Source of the DNA: an uncultured Acetatifactor sp.
GTDB lineage: Bacteria > Bacillota > Clostridia > Lachnospirales > Lachnospiraceae
Direction of reading: 5' to 3'
NCBI GenBank assembly: GCA_910577035.1
Contig: CAJTKW010000059.1
Span: 1 to 25,078 of the forward strand
DNA: 25,078 nt
Shown: positions 15,548-23,152 of the stretch, piece after piece
How positions within the stretch are numbered: the first letter of the stretch is position 1
Layout: every line of letters starts with the position of its first letter
The notes under the pieces: generated by a model
The model's database searches: none
Told to the model about the DNA's origin: nothing
What the model saw: the letters and a program-made list of their open reading frames with translations, nothing else
Position numbers and translations under genes: made by a program

Positions 15548-18046
15548 TCATTCCCCTGCCCGGTCATTCATTTTCAGATGATACTGTACCCCCGGCACCT
15601 GGCCGTCCAGCCGGAAACAGACACTGTCTCCGACTTTCTCACCCTCCGTCTCTGCCAGTACACGCCCCGTGGGATCCAGAATTGAAAGCAAAGCCGCCTC
15701 TGCCCTGACACGAATGGTTCCTTCCAGGGTTTCCACATACAGCTTGCCGCGGAATACCACCGAAGTAAAGGCAAATCCCATCATTTCCGGGCCGGGCTGA
15801 TATACGGTCTCATCCATGCCGGAGGTGCCCATGGCAGTGAGCACATATTCCTTTGCATCAGCCAGTTTCCCCTCAGTCGGTTTCCCGCCGGCCGCCTTCC
15901 CGTCCTCCGGCGGAAGCAGGGCATTGTCCACGGGAAGTAAGGCAAGGGTAATACGCTCATTTTCGGAATGCACCTCAATCCTGTCGGAAAGCACTATCCT
16001 CTCCTCGGGCGCTCCGCTGAAATAAGCGCAGTACGGTGTGTTGATCCAAAATCTGCTGTGTTCGGGATCGAAGACAAGCTCCCCGGTATCGGAAATCAGC
16101 CTGCCCTCCACATAGCCTGCGCCCTCCGGCCAGACACCCCATTCCTTCATGGCCTGATCCAGCAGGGCTGCAAATCTGCGGTAATCGCCGCCTTCCGCAA
16201 TTTTCCCGATCTCGTCAAATACCAGCGCCCTTTCCCCCAGATGTACCCCCGGCTCCAGCAGCCTCGTCCCCCGGGCTGCCCGCTCCAGGCGGTTTCTTTC
16301 CGGATACCGCCTCATGACATCCCGATAAGGGGACCAGGCATAATAAACTCCGTGTGACGCCTCAGACAGATCCGCCCCATTTAAGAAGCCCGCGTTTACC
16401 GCCGCGTCGGCATCCCCCCCATAAGCCTCCCCGCCGTCCAAAAATACATTGCGCAGGGCAGTCACATAAGGCAGGAAGGTCATGGGCATGGCATGGAAAT
16501 TGGGCAGTGTTTTTAAATCATTTTGCGTATAGACCACATCCACCCGATGTTTGGAGGGCGCGATGAGGCCCTTTAAAAAGACCGTCGCCAAAAATCCCCA
16601 CTGGCAGATTACCGCCGGATCGTTGTATACGTCAAATACGTTTAATATTTCATCCCCCGGCTGGTCATCCCATTTCTCTGAGGTATGATGGTTGTAGAGG
16701 ATCAACCCGTCCCAGTCGTTCAGGCAGGCATAGGCCATGGTATGGGCAAAGGCCGTGGAATGAAAGGGATGTTCCCCGTATTCGTTCCACTCGCTGAGCA
16801 GAAAGGGCTTTCCCTCCACGATAGCCACGGACGCCAGGCTCAACAGGGTGGTTCCCAGGGAACCGATTCCCTTCTGCATGGTCAGGGGGTTGGTTGACAC
16901 ATATTCCATGGGACCTGCCAGCAGATAAGTATTCTTGTCCTGCAGCGGCAGAATCGGGTGGTTAAAGTAACTGTTATTCTCCATCAGGTCCCCGTCCGTG
17001 TGGCCGTACACATCCGCCGCCCCTGCCAGCAGATTGCTGCATACGATGGGAACCTTCGCCCCCAAAGAGTGCAGGAAGTCTTTCATTCTCTGATAGAACC
17101 GGCGATTCATATAAATGCCGAACTCCATAAAGTCCCCATAACGGGCCGGGCCGCAGGGAGCATCCCACGCTCCCTGGGGTTCATTTACCGGCTGGTAAAA
17201 GCCGCCGTCTACGCCTCTGACTGTCCCCTGTCCGGGATCCTCATCTTCCCCCAGGGCACATACACCGTCAAAGGTCCACGCCTCTTTCAGCCGCTGCCTG
17301 GTATGGTATTTCATCAGCAGATAATGGTTGAAGCGCCTGCGCACCTCTTCCTCATAGGGACGCACATCCTCTGACGCTTCCACCTTAACCGTTCCCTTGA
17401 TAGCCGACTCTTCATTGTTAATCTGGATGGTCATCACCGCCGGATCGTCAATTAATGCCAGTCCCGTATAGGGATTGACATGGGTCAGAAGCATCCTGGC
17501 GTACTCCTGCTGCAGCTCTGTCATCCGCTCGTTATACATGGGATAGCGCTTCAGGCAGGAGCCGGGATTCCCCGGATAATCCAGGCCGTCCCCCTCCCTG
17601 AAATCCCTTGCCACAATCAGATCGATATGCAGATAAATTCCCTTTTCCTTCAGCTTCGCGCAAAAAAAGTCAAAGCGGTCCAGCCCTTCCGTATGGAAAC
17701 TGCGCCCATTGCCCTTTTCATAATCCAAAAGCGGTGCTTCCCTGCAGCTGCTCCAGCTCCCGGGCTCCTCCCCAATCGGTGCATCCGCCGCATGGAGCCG
17801 TATCACATTGACACCCATGCCGGCAAAACGCTCTGCCATTTTTTCTGCCGTCTCATGATCCGGCGTATTCGATCTGGCGGCTACATTGAACCCCAGAAAC
17901 CTGGCCCTGGTACCGTCCTCAAAATAGAAATGTCCTTTCCTCACCTGCACAAAACCGTGCTTTCCCGCCGGCGCGTCCAGTAAATGAGAATAATTTAAGA
18001 TTCCTGTATTCGGTTCTGCTTTCTGTATCTGAATATTCCGTTTCAT
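15548..18046 (-). CDS. clan GH-A-like glycosidase, family not assigned
   Basis: First enzyme of the operon, 832 residues, no signal peptide. An N-terminal TIM-barrel half is recognisable (FLGFNVAARSNTPDHETA, then ERFAGMGVNVIRLHAAD). Candidate catalytic residues are Glu212 after Asn-Asn in MTIQINNEES (acid/base) and Glu419 in KPFLLSEWNEYG (nucleophile), as expected for a retaining clan GH-A enzyme. The last 250 residues look like beta-rich accessory domains, with a Gly/Lys-rich insert at about 738-752. GH5, GH2-like or beta-galactosidase-like relatives are all possible; I do not recognise a CAZy family. AAGGAG lies nine bases upstream of ATG. It faces the AraC-type gene across a gap that contains a GH94 scrap. 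No clear promoter was seen for the operon. Confidence 0.75.
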   Translation of the reverse strand: MKRNIQIQKAEPNTGILNYSHLLDAPAGKHGFVQVRKGHFYFEDGTRARFLGFNVAARSNTPDHETAEKMAERFAGMGVNVIRLHAADAPIGEEPGSWSSCREAPLLDYEKGNGRSFHTEGLDRFDFFCAKLKEKGIYLHIDLIVARDFREGDGLDYPGNPGSCLKRYPMYNERMTELQQEYARMLLTHVNPYTGLALIDDPAVMTIQINNEESAIKGTVKVEASEDVRPYEEEVRRRFNHYLLMKYHTRQRLKEAWTFDGVCALGEDEDPGQGTVRGVDGGFYQPVNEPQGAWDAPCGPARYGDFMEFGIYMNRRFYQRMKDFLHSLGAKVPIVCSNLLAGAADVYGHTDGDLMENNSYFNHPILPLQDKNTYLLAGPMEYVSTNPLTMQKGIGSLGTTLLSLASVAIVEGKPFLLSEWNEYGEHPFHSTAFAHTMAYACLNDWDGLILYNHHTSEKWDDQPGDEILNVFDVYNDPAVICQWGFLATVFLKGLIAPSKHRVDVVYTQNDLKTLPNFHAMPMTFLPYVTALRNVFLDGGEAYGGDADAAVNAGFLNGADLSEASHGVYYAWSPYRDVMRRYPERNRLERAARGTRLLEPGVHLGERALVFDEIGKIAEGGDYRRFAALLDQAMKEWGVWPEGAGYVEGRLISDTGELVFDPEHSRFWINTPYCAYFSGAPEERIVLSDRIEVHSENERITLALLPVDNALLPPEDGKAAGGKPTEGKLADAKEYVLTAMGTSGMDETVYQPGPEMMGFAFTSVVFRGKLYVETLEGTIRVRAEAALLSILDPTGRVLAETEGEKVGDSVCFRLDGQVPGVQYHLKMNDRAGE

Positions 18047-18097
18047 CTGCCTTCTCTCCTTTTCCGCTGTTTTATGATTTATCTGCCGATATAGCCG

Positions 18098-18292
18098 TCA
18101 GGAACCTTGCCCCGGACAAGGGCCTTCCCGCAAAAGCACCCTGATTTCATGCAGATTCCCGTCCCGATAGTCCGGAAGCAGATTCCCGTCAAGCGGGATA
18201 CCGTCTGCCGTTATTTCCGGATGCCCCCCCTGAATATGTTGCGGATTGTGTATCACGATATGGTATCGGGCTCCCCTGAAATGCCTGGTCAT
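18098..18292 (-). pseudogene. C-terminal remnant of a GH94-type phosphorylase
   Basis: A 64-codon minus-strand stretch whose translation matches the last beta-strands of cellobiose-phosphorylase-like GH94 enzymes: YHIVIHNP at the start, then G-x-x-x-I-x-x-DG, LDGNLLP, and DGNLHEIRVLL before the stop. Such enzymes are about 800 residues; only the end survives. In this frame a TAA lies four codons' length or less above the ATG, and the sequence beyond encodes the AraC-type protein on the other strand. The junction is therefore near 18292, two bases into the regulator. The remnant now occupies most of the divergent intergenic region. The family call rests on recalled motif pattern and needs a profile search. 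Confidence 0.6.
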
Positions 18293-19339
18293 GGATTATA
18301 TTGCTTTCTGTAAAAACTACTATGCTGTCACGAATCTTCCGCTGAATCTCGTCAATGACGACGGGGTACTGTATTCCTCGCTGGGGGACCTGCTGGGCAT
18401 ACCTGCCGCAAATCCAATCGGAATTTACCCCAGTAAATACAATCCCGAATTTCGCGCCCAGGATCCCGACATTGTATACGGTGCAGTCCTGGTGGAGGCT
18501 ACCGGTTACTACATCATGCTGGGGCCGGCATTTTCCTTTCCCCCGGATGACGAATTAATCCGCAGGTATATGCACGAGTGTGCTTCCCCCCTTAGCCTAA
18601 GGGAAGAAATTGCAGAGGCTCTGTGCTCCATCCCCCCTCTCTCCCATATGCAGTTTTGCAGACACCTTGTCTTGATTCATCAGTGTGTCAACGGAAAACA
18701 GATTACCGTTTCAGAGTTGATGATGCAGAAATCAGAATATCATTTCCGTCTGGAAGAACAGCATATCGAGGCAATTACGGAAAATCTGGAGCAGGAACGG
18801 CTCCATAAAAGCTACCGTCTGGAACAGGAGGTATATGCCGCCATACGGCAGGGAAGCCCGGAAAGCCTTAAGGCTTCCCTCCTGTCACTCGATACCGGTA
18901 TCTATGACGGAAAACTGGCTCAGACACCCTTAAGACAGACAAAAAATCTCTTCATTTCCACCGCCGCGAAGGCGACTGCCCTTGGCACCATTCCGGGCGG
19001 CATGGATTCGGAAAGGGCTTACCAGCTCATGGATCTCTATATACAGGAATGCGAGAAAATGCAGGCCATAGATACCATTCAGGCTCTGCAGTATACAATG
19101 CTGATGGATTTGTGCCAGAAGACCGGCGAGTATCAGGTGCCTCACGGAATCTCTTCCGAGGTCAACGACTGCATTAATTTCATACGCAGCCGGGTAAATA
19201 CAGCGATAAGAGCCTGGCAGAAATCAGCAGCTATCTCTGCTTTTCCAACCAGGCCCATTTTCAGAATTTATTCCGAAAGCATTATGATACGACACCTATG
19301 AAATACCGCAGGAAGCATCATGTGATTCAGGATTCCTGA
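18291..19339 (+). pseudogene. AraC-family regulator with a frameshift in the DNA-binding domain
   Basis: Would be a 349-residue AraC-type regulator and the natural activator of the divergent glycosidase operon or the convergent symporter. The N-terminal sensor (FCKNYYAVTNLPLNLVNDDG) is of a type common in Lachnospiraceae. The first HTH half is at VNDCINFIRSRVNTAI. At about 19209-19213 the frame breaks: the original frame gives unrelated sequence and stops at 19301, while a -1 shift restores LAEISSYLCFSNQAHF, then LFRKHYDTTPMKYRRKH and a stop at 19339. One missing base explains it. No slippery heptamer is present, so a programmed shift is unlikely. The ATG at 18291 has no clear ribosome site; a TTG at 18246 is the alternative. 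The restored end overlaps the symporter gene tail-to-tail by 13 bases. Confidence 0.8.
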
Positions 19340-21048
19340 GCTTTCCTGCCCTGCTTTTCCTTCGCCCTGCGTTCCTTCGCCGCTTTCTTTTTCAGAAATT
19401 TGTCATTTTCCGCCTCAAAATTCAGGCCCTTTCTGATACATCGTTCTTTCAGATCCCGAACAAGATTTTCCTCTGCCTCTTTTTCCAGGCACTCCCTCTC
19501 CCGGCGCTCCTGCTCCTCCGGATCGATCCATTCCTCGCCCCTGGCCAGTACCGCCTGCCGTTTACGCTCCAGCAAATCAGCATTGATCCCCGGCAGACGC
19601 TTCTCCAGATCGATAAACGGAAGTACGCATACATTCACAACGGCGCATACGAATTCGATTCCGTAAAACGCAATGCCCAGAACCGTCAGCGCCGCGGCAG
19701 GCTGGGAACCGGTACTGTTGGCATCGAAGCCCACCAACGTCAGAATTTTTTCATACAGTCCGGCCACCGGCGCATAGAGCACCTGCTGCAGGGTTCCCAC
19801 AATACCTACCGCCATCAGCCCTTCCAGACGGTATCCGGAGCTGTGTTCCACACTGTCAAAGCAGGATACGGTCAAAGCCCCCAGCATATAAGCCGCCGGG
19901 ATATATCCCACCTGCTTCAGGAACCCCGCAATATAGGCAACGCTTACGTTGGTAGGGAAAATAAGTCCCAGCAGGCTGGCCAGCCCCACAATGATATAAC
20001 CTGCCAGAGTGGTATTACGGATGCCGAACTTCTTTGTGACAGGGTAAATCACAAAGGCGCCTATCCCCAGGGGGACACCCGTCAGAATCGTATACATCAT
20101 AAACAGCGAAGGGTCATGAATCCCATCCAGTACGTAGGATACAAAATAATACTGTACATTGGTCCCGCGGAAATTGTCCGCCAGGGCAACGATAGTCGTG
20201 GTTACCAGCAGAAGTACATAGCACTTGTCGTGAAACAGCGCTTTAAACTGTTCCCTCACCGGGATGTCATTTGCATTGCCTGTGGTCACTTCCACATCCT
20301 CCACCACACGCTCCCGCGTGTAAAAATACTCCGTCAGCAAAAGCGGAACTGCCAGAACCGTCATGCCGCAGATAAGCACCCAGAAAGAATTGAGGCTTTC
20401 GTCGGGCTGGATGACATAAGGAAGCAGCACACTGTTAATCACCATGCCAATCAATGTGCCGGAAATTAAAGTCCAACTCAGCTTTCGCGCATATGCCACC
20501 TTCTCCCGGTCCACAATATTGCGGGAGGTCAGGGAAACGATATTGTTGTTGAACAGATAATAGAAAGCTGTGCCCAGCAGCGAATACACCACATAAGTTA
20601 TGTAGAAATAGACCCAGTAACCGTTTTCCGAGCTGGCAACCGGCTTCAGAAACATGAGAATCCCTGTAAAAATCGCCACAAATCCAAAGATCAGATACCA
20701 GGGGCGCATACGTCCCTGACGGGATTTGGTATGCTGCATCAGATAGCCTGTGACAAGCCCCATGGGCATGGCTGCCAGCCGCGTCCCCAATGCCACCCAA
20801 TAGTAGAGTGTCCCCAGATTCTTATAGGCCGCCCCCGTCACGTCCCCGCCTACTGCCACGGACATCTGCTTCATAATATAGATCTCCAGCAATGACGCAA
20901 TCGTATTAATGAGCATAATCAGACCCAGGGGGCCTATCACGTGACCTAAAATCAACTCCTTTGTTGTCACAGACCTGGTGGTGATTTTACTGTCCATAAA
21001 GTGCCTGTCAAACAGACCGCCGTTTAAGAAACCTTTGCTTTCCTTCAT
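19327..21048 (-). CDS. GPH-family (MelB-like) glycoside/cation symporter
   Basis: A 573-residue inner-membrane transporter of the MFS, glycoside-pentoside-hexuronide type, which imports sugars or glycosides with Na+ or H+. About twelve membrane segments can be traced between residues 35 and 480. A typical loop-2/3 segment (QHTKSRQGRMRPWYLIFG) and NNNIVSLTSRNIVDREK support the family. The last 80 residues form a very charged cytoplasmic tail rich in Lys, Glu and Arg. Start choice is uncertain: MKESKG (21048) has AGGAGG only three bases away, whereas MILCYG (21081) has AAAGGA five bases away. It is transcribed toward the AraC-type gene and is probably the importer for the glycosidase operon, as no other transporter is nearby. 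Substrate unknown. Confidence 0.9.
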   Translation of the reverse strand: MKESKGFLNGGLFDRHFMDSKITTRSVTTKELILGHVIGPLGLIMLINTIASLLEIYIMKQMSVAVGGDVTGAAYKNLGTLYYWVALGTRLAAMPMGLVTGYLMQHTKSRQGRMRPWYLIFGFVAIFTGILMFLKPVASSENGYWVYFYITYVVYSLLGTAFYYLFNNNIVSLTSRNIVDREKVAYARKLSWTLISGTLIGMVINSVLLPYVIQPDESLNSFWVLICGMTVLAVPLLLTEYFYTRERVVEDVEVTTGNANDIPVREQFKALFHDKCYVLLLVTTTIVALADNFRGTNVQYYFVSYVLDGIHDPSLFMMYTILTGVPLGIGAFVIYPVTKKFGIRNTTLAGYIIVGLASLLGLIFPTNVSVAYIAGFLKQVGYIPAAYMLGALTVSCFDSVEHSSGYRLEGLMAVGIVGTLQQVLYAPVAGLYEKILTLVGFDANSTGSQPAAALTVLGIAFYGIEFVCAVVNVCVLPFIDLEKRLPGINADLLERKRQAVLARGEEWIDPEEQERRERECLEKEAEENLVRDLKERCIRKGLNFEAENDKFLKKKAAKERRAKEKQGRKAQES

Positions 21049-21121
21049 CTTCCTCCTGCCTTTCCCGTAACACAATATCATCAGCTTCCTTTGACGTTGG
21101 CCGAACGCCTTCGATATGGCT

Positions 21122-21144
21122 ATTGTATCACCTTCGGGCAGGTG
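21122..21144 (-). promoter_or_regulatory. extended -10 promoter with overlapping operator-like repeat, symporter gene
   Basis: On the minus strand TGATACAAT (21130-21122) is an extended -10; the -35 region is weak, which fits an activator-dependent promoter. CACCT (21129-21133) and AGGTG (21140-21144) form an inverted repeat across the spacer and could be an operator. The predicted transcript would begin about 35-70 bases before the symporter start. Confidence 0.45.
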
Positions 21145-21228
21145 TATATTGCAAATATCAGTTTATTATTGTACAATTCAATTTCAAAATTGCTATTGGG
21201 AGTTACTGTCTTTTGGCAGGAACGGTGC

Positions 21229-21378
21229 TCACGCTGTCTGTGGTTTTTTCAGCCGCCGGTAAATCGTCCTCAGGATCCTCACATAATCAGCATACCCCAG
21301 CCCTCATATACAGCCTGATGCGGTTTCTGCTCGTCAGACCAGCGTCCGGTCTGATCCGGCATGCCAAAAAACGGCAGA
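21229..21378 (-). pseudogene. unidentified coding vestige with one frameshift
   Basis: The minus strand directly after the nitroreductase stop reads like protein: GMPDQTGRWSDEQKPHQAV, then YEGWG. After a one-base shift at GGGG (21298-21295) it continues YADYVRILRTIYRRLKK to a stop at 21229. The composition (Trp, Tyr, charged helices) is protein-like and both parts are open apart from the shift. I cannot name the family; the end weakly recalls the C-terminal helix of FGGY sugar kinases, which is only a guess. TCAGACC (21334-21340) and GGTCTGA (21348-21354) form a stem-loop inside it, without a T-run. Otherwise this gap of about 330 bases holds only the symporter promoter. Confidence 0.35.
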
Positions 21379-22122
21379 TTACAGCAGGCTGCTTATGTCA
21401 ATCCCATTCACCTTCAATCCGTCAAGGCGGCAATCATATATTTCCAGATTGCTTAGATTACAGTCAAATATTTTCCCGTTTGCCAGGTTGGCATCCGCTA
21501 TCTCCACTCCGTACAGGTTCACATCACGAAAAACAGTTCCACCCATGTCGCAGTGCATTATTTTTCTGGTTTCAGAAGTTTCTTCCTCTCCGCACTCCTC
21601 CCATTCTCCGATGAAATCCGCCACCTCATCCACCGGCCTTCTCTTCGGCACAGAAGGTTCAAATCCCGCATACCCCACAGCCACTATGGCAACCGGGATC
21701 CTCCCACTGTTCATCTGAAATATTTTCTGCAGGCCAGACTCATCAAAATCACCGCACCAGCATGACCCAAGCCCCATATCCGTGGCGGACAGCAATATAT
21801 TCTGCACTGCCGCTGCCGTATTTTGGATGTGATACAAAGCATTGCCCCGTTCTCCGTAACGGTCTGCGCTTTCGTTCCGTTCAATACACACAATAATCAA
21901 TATCGGCGCCTCTGTCAGAAATTCCTGCCTGCAGGCCTCCTCATACACCCTTTTTCTCATCCCGGAGTCTTTCACCACATAAAAATGCCACGGCTGACAG
22001 TTTCCGGCACTTGGCGCATAAACAGCAGCTTTTATCAGCTCCCTTATTTTGTCATCCGGAATATTGCCTTGCCGAAAGCTCCGTACACTCCTCCTTGTCA
22101 AAATCGCCTTTGAAAGTTCCAT
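21379..22122 (-). CDS. nitroreductase-family flavoprotein fused to a pentapeptide-repeat tail
   Basis: A 247-residue cytoplasmic protein. Residues 1-175 form an FMN-dependent NAD(P)H nitroreductase domain: RRSVRSF (10-16) for phosphate binding, YAPSAGNCQPWHFYVV, and MGLGSCWCGDF. After a short acidic linker, residues about 196-245 form ten in-register pentapeptides with F, L, I or V in every central position (for example VNLYG, ANLAN, CNLSN, CRLDG). That would make about two and a half coils of a right-handed beta-helix. Nitroreductases normally lack this tail. GGGAGG lies nine bases before the ATG. The first 71 bases overlap the end of the upstream AraC gene, so the two are co-transcribed. 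The substrate of the reductase is unknown. Confidence 0.88.
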   Translation of the reverse strand: MELSKAILTRRSVRSFRQGNIPDDKIRELIKAAVYAPSAGNCQPWHFYVVKDSGMRKRVYEEACRQEFLTEAPILIIVCIERNESADRYGERGNALYHIQNTAAAVQNILLSATDMGLGSCWCGDFDESGLQKIFQMNSGRIPVAIVAVGYAGFEPSVPKRRPVDEVADFIGEWEECGEEETSETRKIMHCDMGGTVFRDVNLYGVEIADANLANGKIFDCNLSNLEIYDCRLDGLKVNGIDISSLL

Positions 22123-22978
22123 GCTTTTTTACCTCCCTGATCGGTATCCAGATCTCAGTCAGATAATCATCGGCATCTAAATCGCCATCGGAATACCACT
22201 CAACCTCCACGCCGCCGGAATGCTCATATCCGGATCCCGGAAACCATTCACCATAAATCCTTTTCCATAAAGCCGGAATATTTTCCCTCCCATAACAAGA
22301 GAAAACTGCCCACAAGCCTTCCTCCACATACAGCTCTGCCATACCTTCCGGAATGGCCTCATCGCTGGTTGCAGCGATATGATAATCCACCGTATCCTGT
22401 GTATAATCTGCCAAAGCCCCCATCACGCCCCAGAGCTTTCCGTCCGACAGTTTAAAAATATCCTCAATCATTCCTTTTTGACGCGCTTCTTCCCACATTT
22501 CGGGAACGCGGATAAAATTATTAACGCCGTCATTATAAACCGTTTCTTTGATTCCGACAAACCGAAATCCCTGTTTCTTCTCGATGCGGTATTTTAATTC
22601 CCCCCGCCCGTTTACAGCAATTTCAAATGAAATTTTCGGATACGCCCTCAAGGAAACTCCGGCCTTCTTAGCCTGTCTGGGCGTCACCCCGTGGAATTTG
22701 GAAAAGGCCCGGGTAAAAGTCGTGGGAGAAGCATATCCATACTTCATGGCAGTCTCAATTACAGAGACCCTGCTGTTCTGCAGTTCGTAAGCTGCCAATG
22801 TCAGCCTGCGTTTTCGGATATATTCTCCCAATGTGATTTCAGCAATCAGAGAAAACATTCTTTGATAATGGTATGGTGAGCAACATGCTATCCGGCTGAT
22901 TAATGATATGTCAATTGTTTTATCCAGATTGCTTTCGATGTACTCAATGGATTGATTTAATTGATCTATCCAATTCAT
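22052..22978 (-). CDS. AraC-family regulator with GyrI-like effector domain
   Basis: A 308-residue cytoplasmic regulator. The N-terminal AraC DNA-binding domain has both HTH motifs (ISLISRIACCSPYHYQRMF and VIETAMKYGYASPTTFTRAF). A GyrI-like/SOUL-type small-molecule-binding domain covers about residues 125-285 (FRFVGIKETV, GMAELYVEEGLWAVFSCYG, YLTEIWIPI). Such proteins resemble Rob and BmrR-type sensors of hydrophobic drugs. The start MNWIDQ has AGGAG seven bases upstream; the ATG two codons earlier lies too close to it. The C-terminus runs about 23 residues past the usual IWIP end, overlapping the nitroreductase gene by 71 bases, perhaps after loss of an earlier stop. It probably controls the nitroreductase; that is inferred from the overlap. 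Confidence 0.9.
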   Translation of the reverse strand: MNWIDQLNQSIEYIESNLDKTIDISLISRIACCSPYHYQRMFSLIAEITLGEYIRKRRLTLAAYELQNSRVSVIETAMKYGYASPTTFTRAFSKFHGVTPRQAKKAGVSLRAYPKISFEIAVNGRGELKYRIEKKQGFRFVGIKETVYNDGVNNFIRVPEMWEEARQKGMIEDIFKLSDGKLWGVMGALADYTQDTVDYHIAATSDEAIPEGMAELYVEEGLWAVFSCYGRENIPALWKRIYGEWFPGSGYEHSGGVEVEWYSDGDLDADDYLTEIWIPIREVKKHGTFKGDFDKEECTELSARQYSG

Positions 22979-23018
22979 GCCCATGCTCCTTTGACGCTTC
23001 CTAGAATATATCATTATT

Positions 23019-23075
23019 TTACATCTGTTTCCTCACCATTTCCATATCAAAAAGGAGAGTTTTCCACTTTTCCAC
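23019..23075 (-). CDS. possible 18-residue leader ORF upstream of the AraC/GyrI gene
   Basis: A GTG-started 18-codon ORF (MEKWKTLLFDMEMVRKQM) with a perfect AAGGAGG five bases upstream. It ends 40 bases before the AraC/GyrI start. In the mRNA the AAGGAG could pair with CTCCTT just inside the ORF (near 23053), which would hide the ribosome site. An out-of-frame ATG two bases earlier gives a 14-codon alternative. It may be a leader peptide, a scrap of a lost gene, or chance. Confidence 0.3.
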   Translation of the reverse strand: MEKWKTLLFDMEMVRKQM

Positions 23076-23152
23076 ATGCACCTCCTTGTAAATTTCTACT
23101 ATGCCAATATATTTCCTCATTCTCCCTCTGGCGCAGATTCTAAGGAAACATA

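Noticed and set aside
6991..18000. Many long plus-strand ORFs opposite the glycosidase genes (for example 11974-13236, 13839-14762)
   Set aside because: They are Pro/His/Arg-rich shadows of GC-rich coding sequence, without ribosome sites or recognisable domains, and several span gene boundaries.
18295..18300. Minus-strand TATAAT as -10 of the glycosidase operon
   Set aside because: No -35 hexamer at 16-18 bases and a position inside the regulator start region, about 250 bases from the first gene; not convincing enough to annotate.
19203..19217. Programmed -1 frameshift in the AraC-type gene
   Set aside because: No slippery X-XXY-YYZ heptamer or downstream pseudoknot is visible; a one-base deletion or sequencing error is simpler.
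21334..21354. TCAGACC/GGTCTGA stem-loop as terminator of the nitroreductase gene
   Set aside because: No T-run follows on the minus strand.
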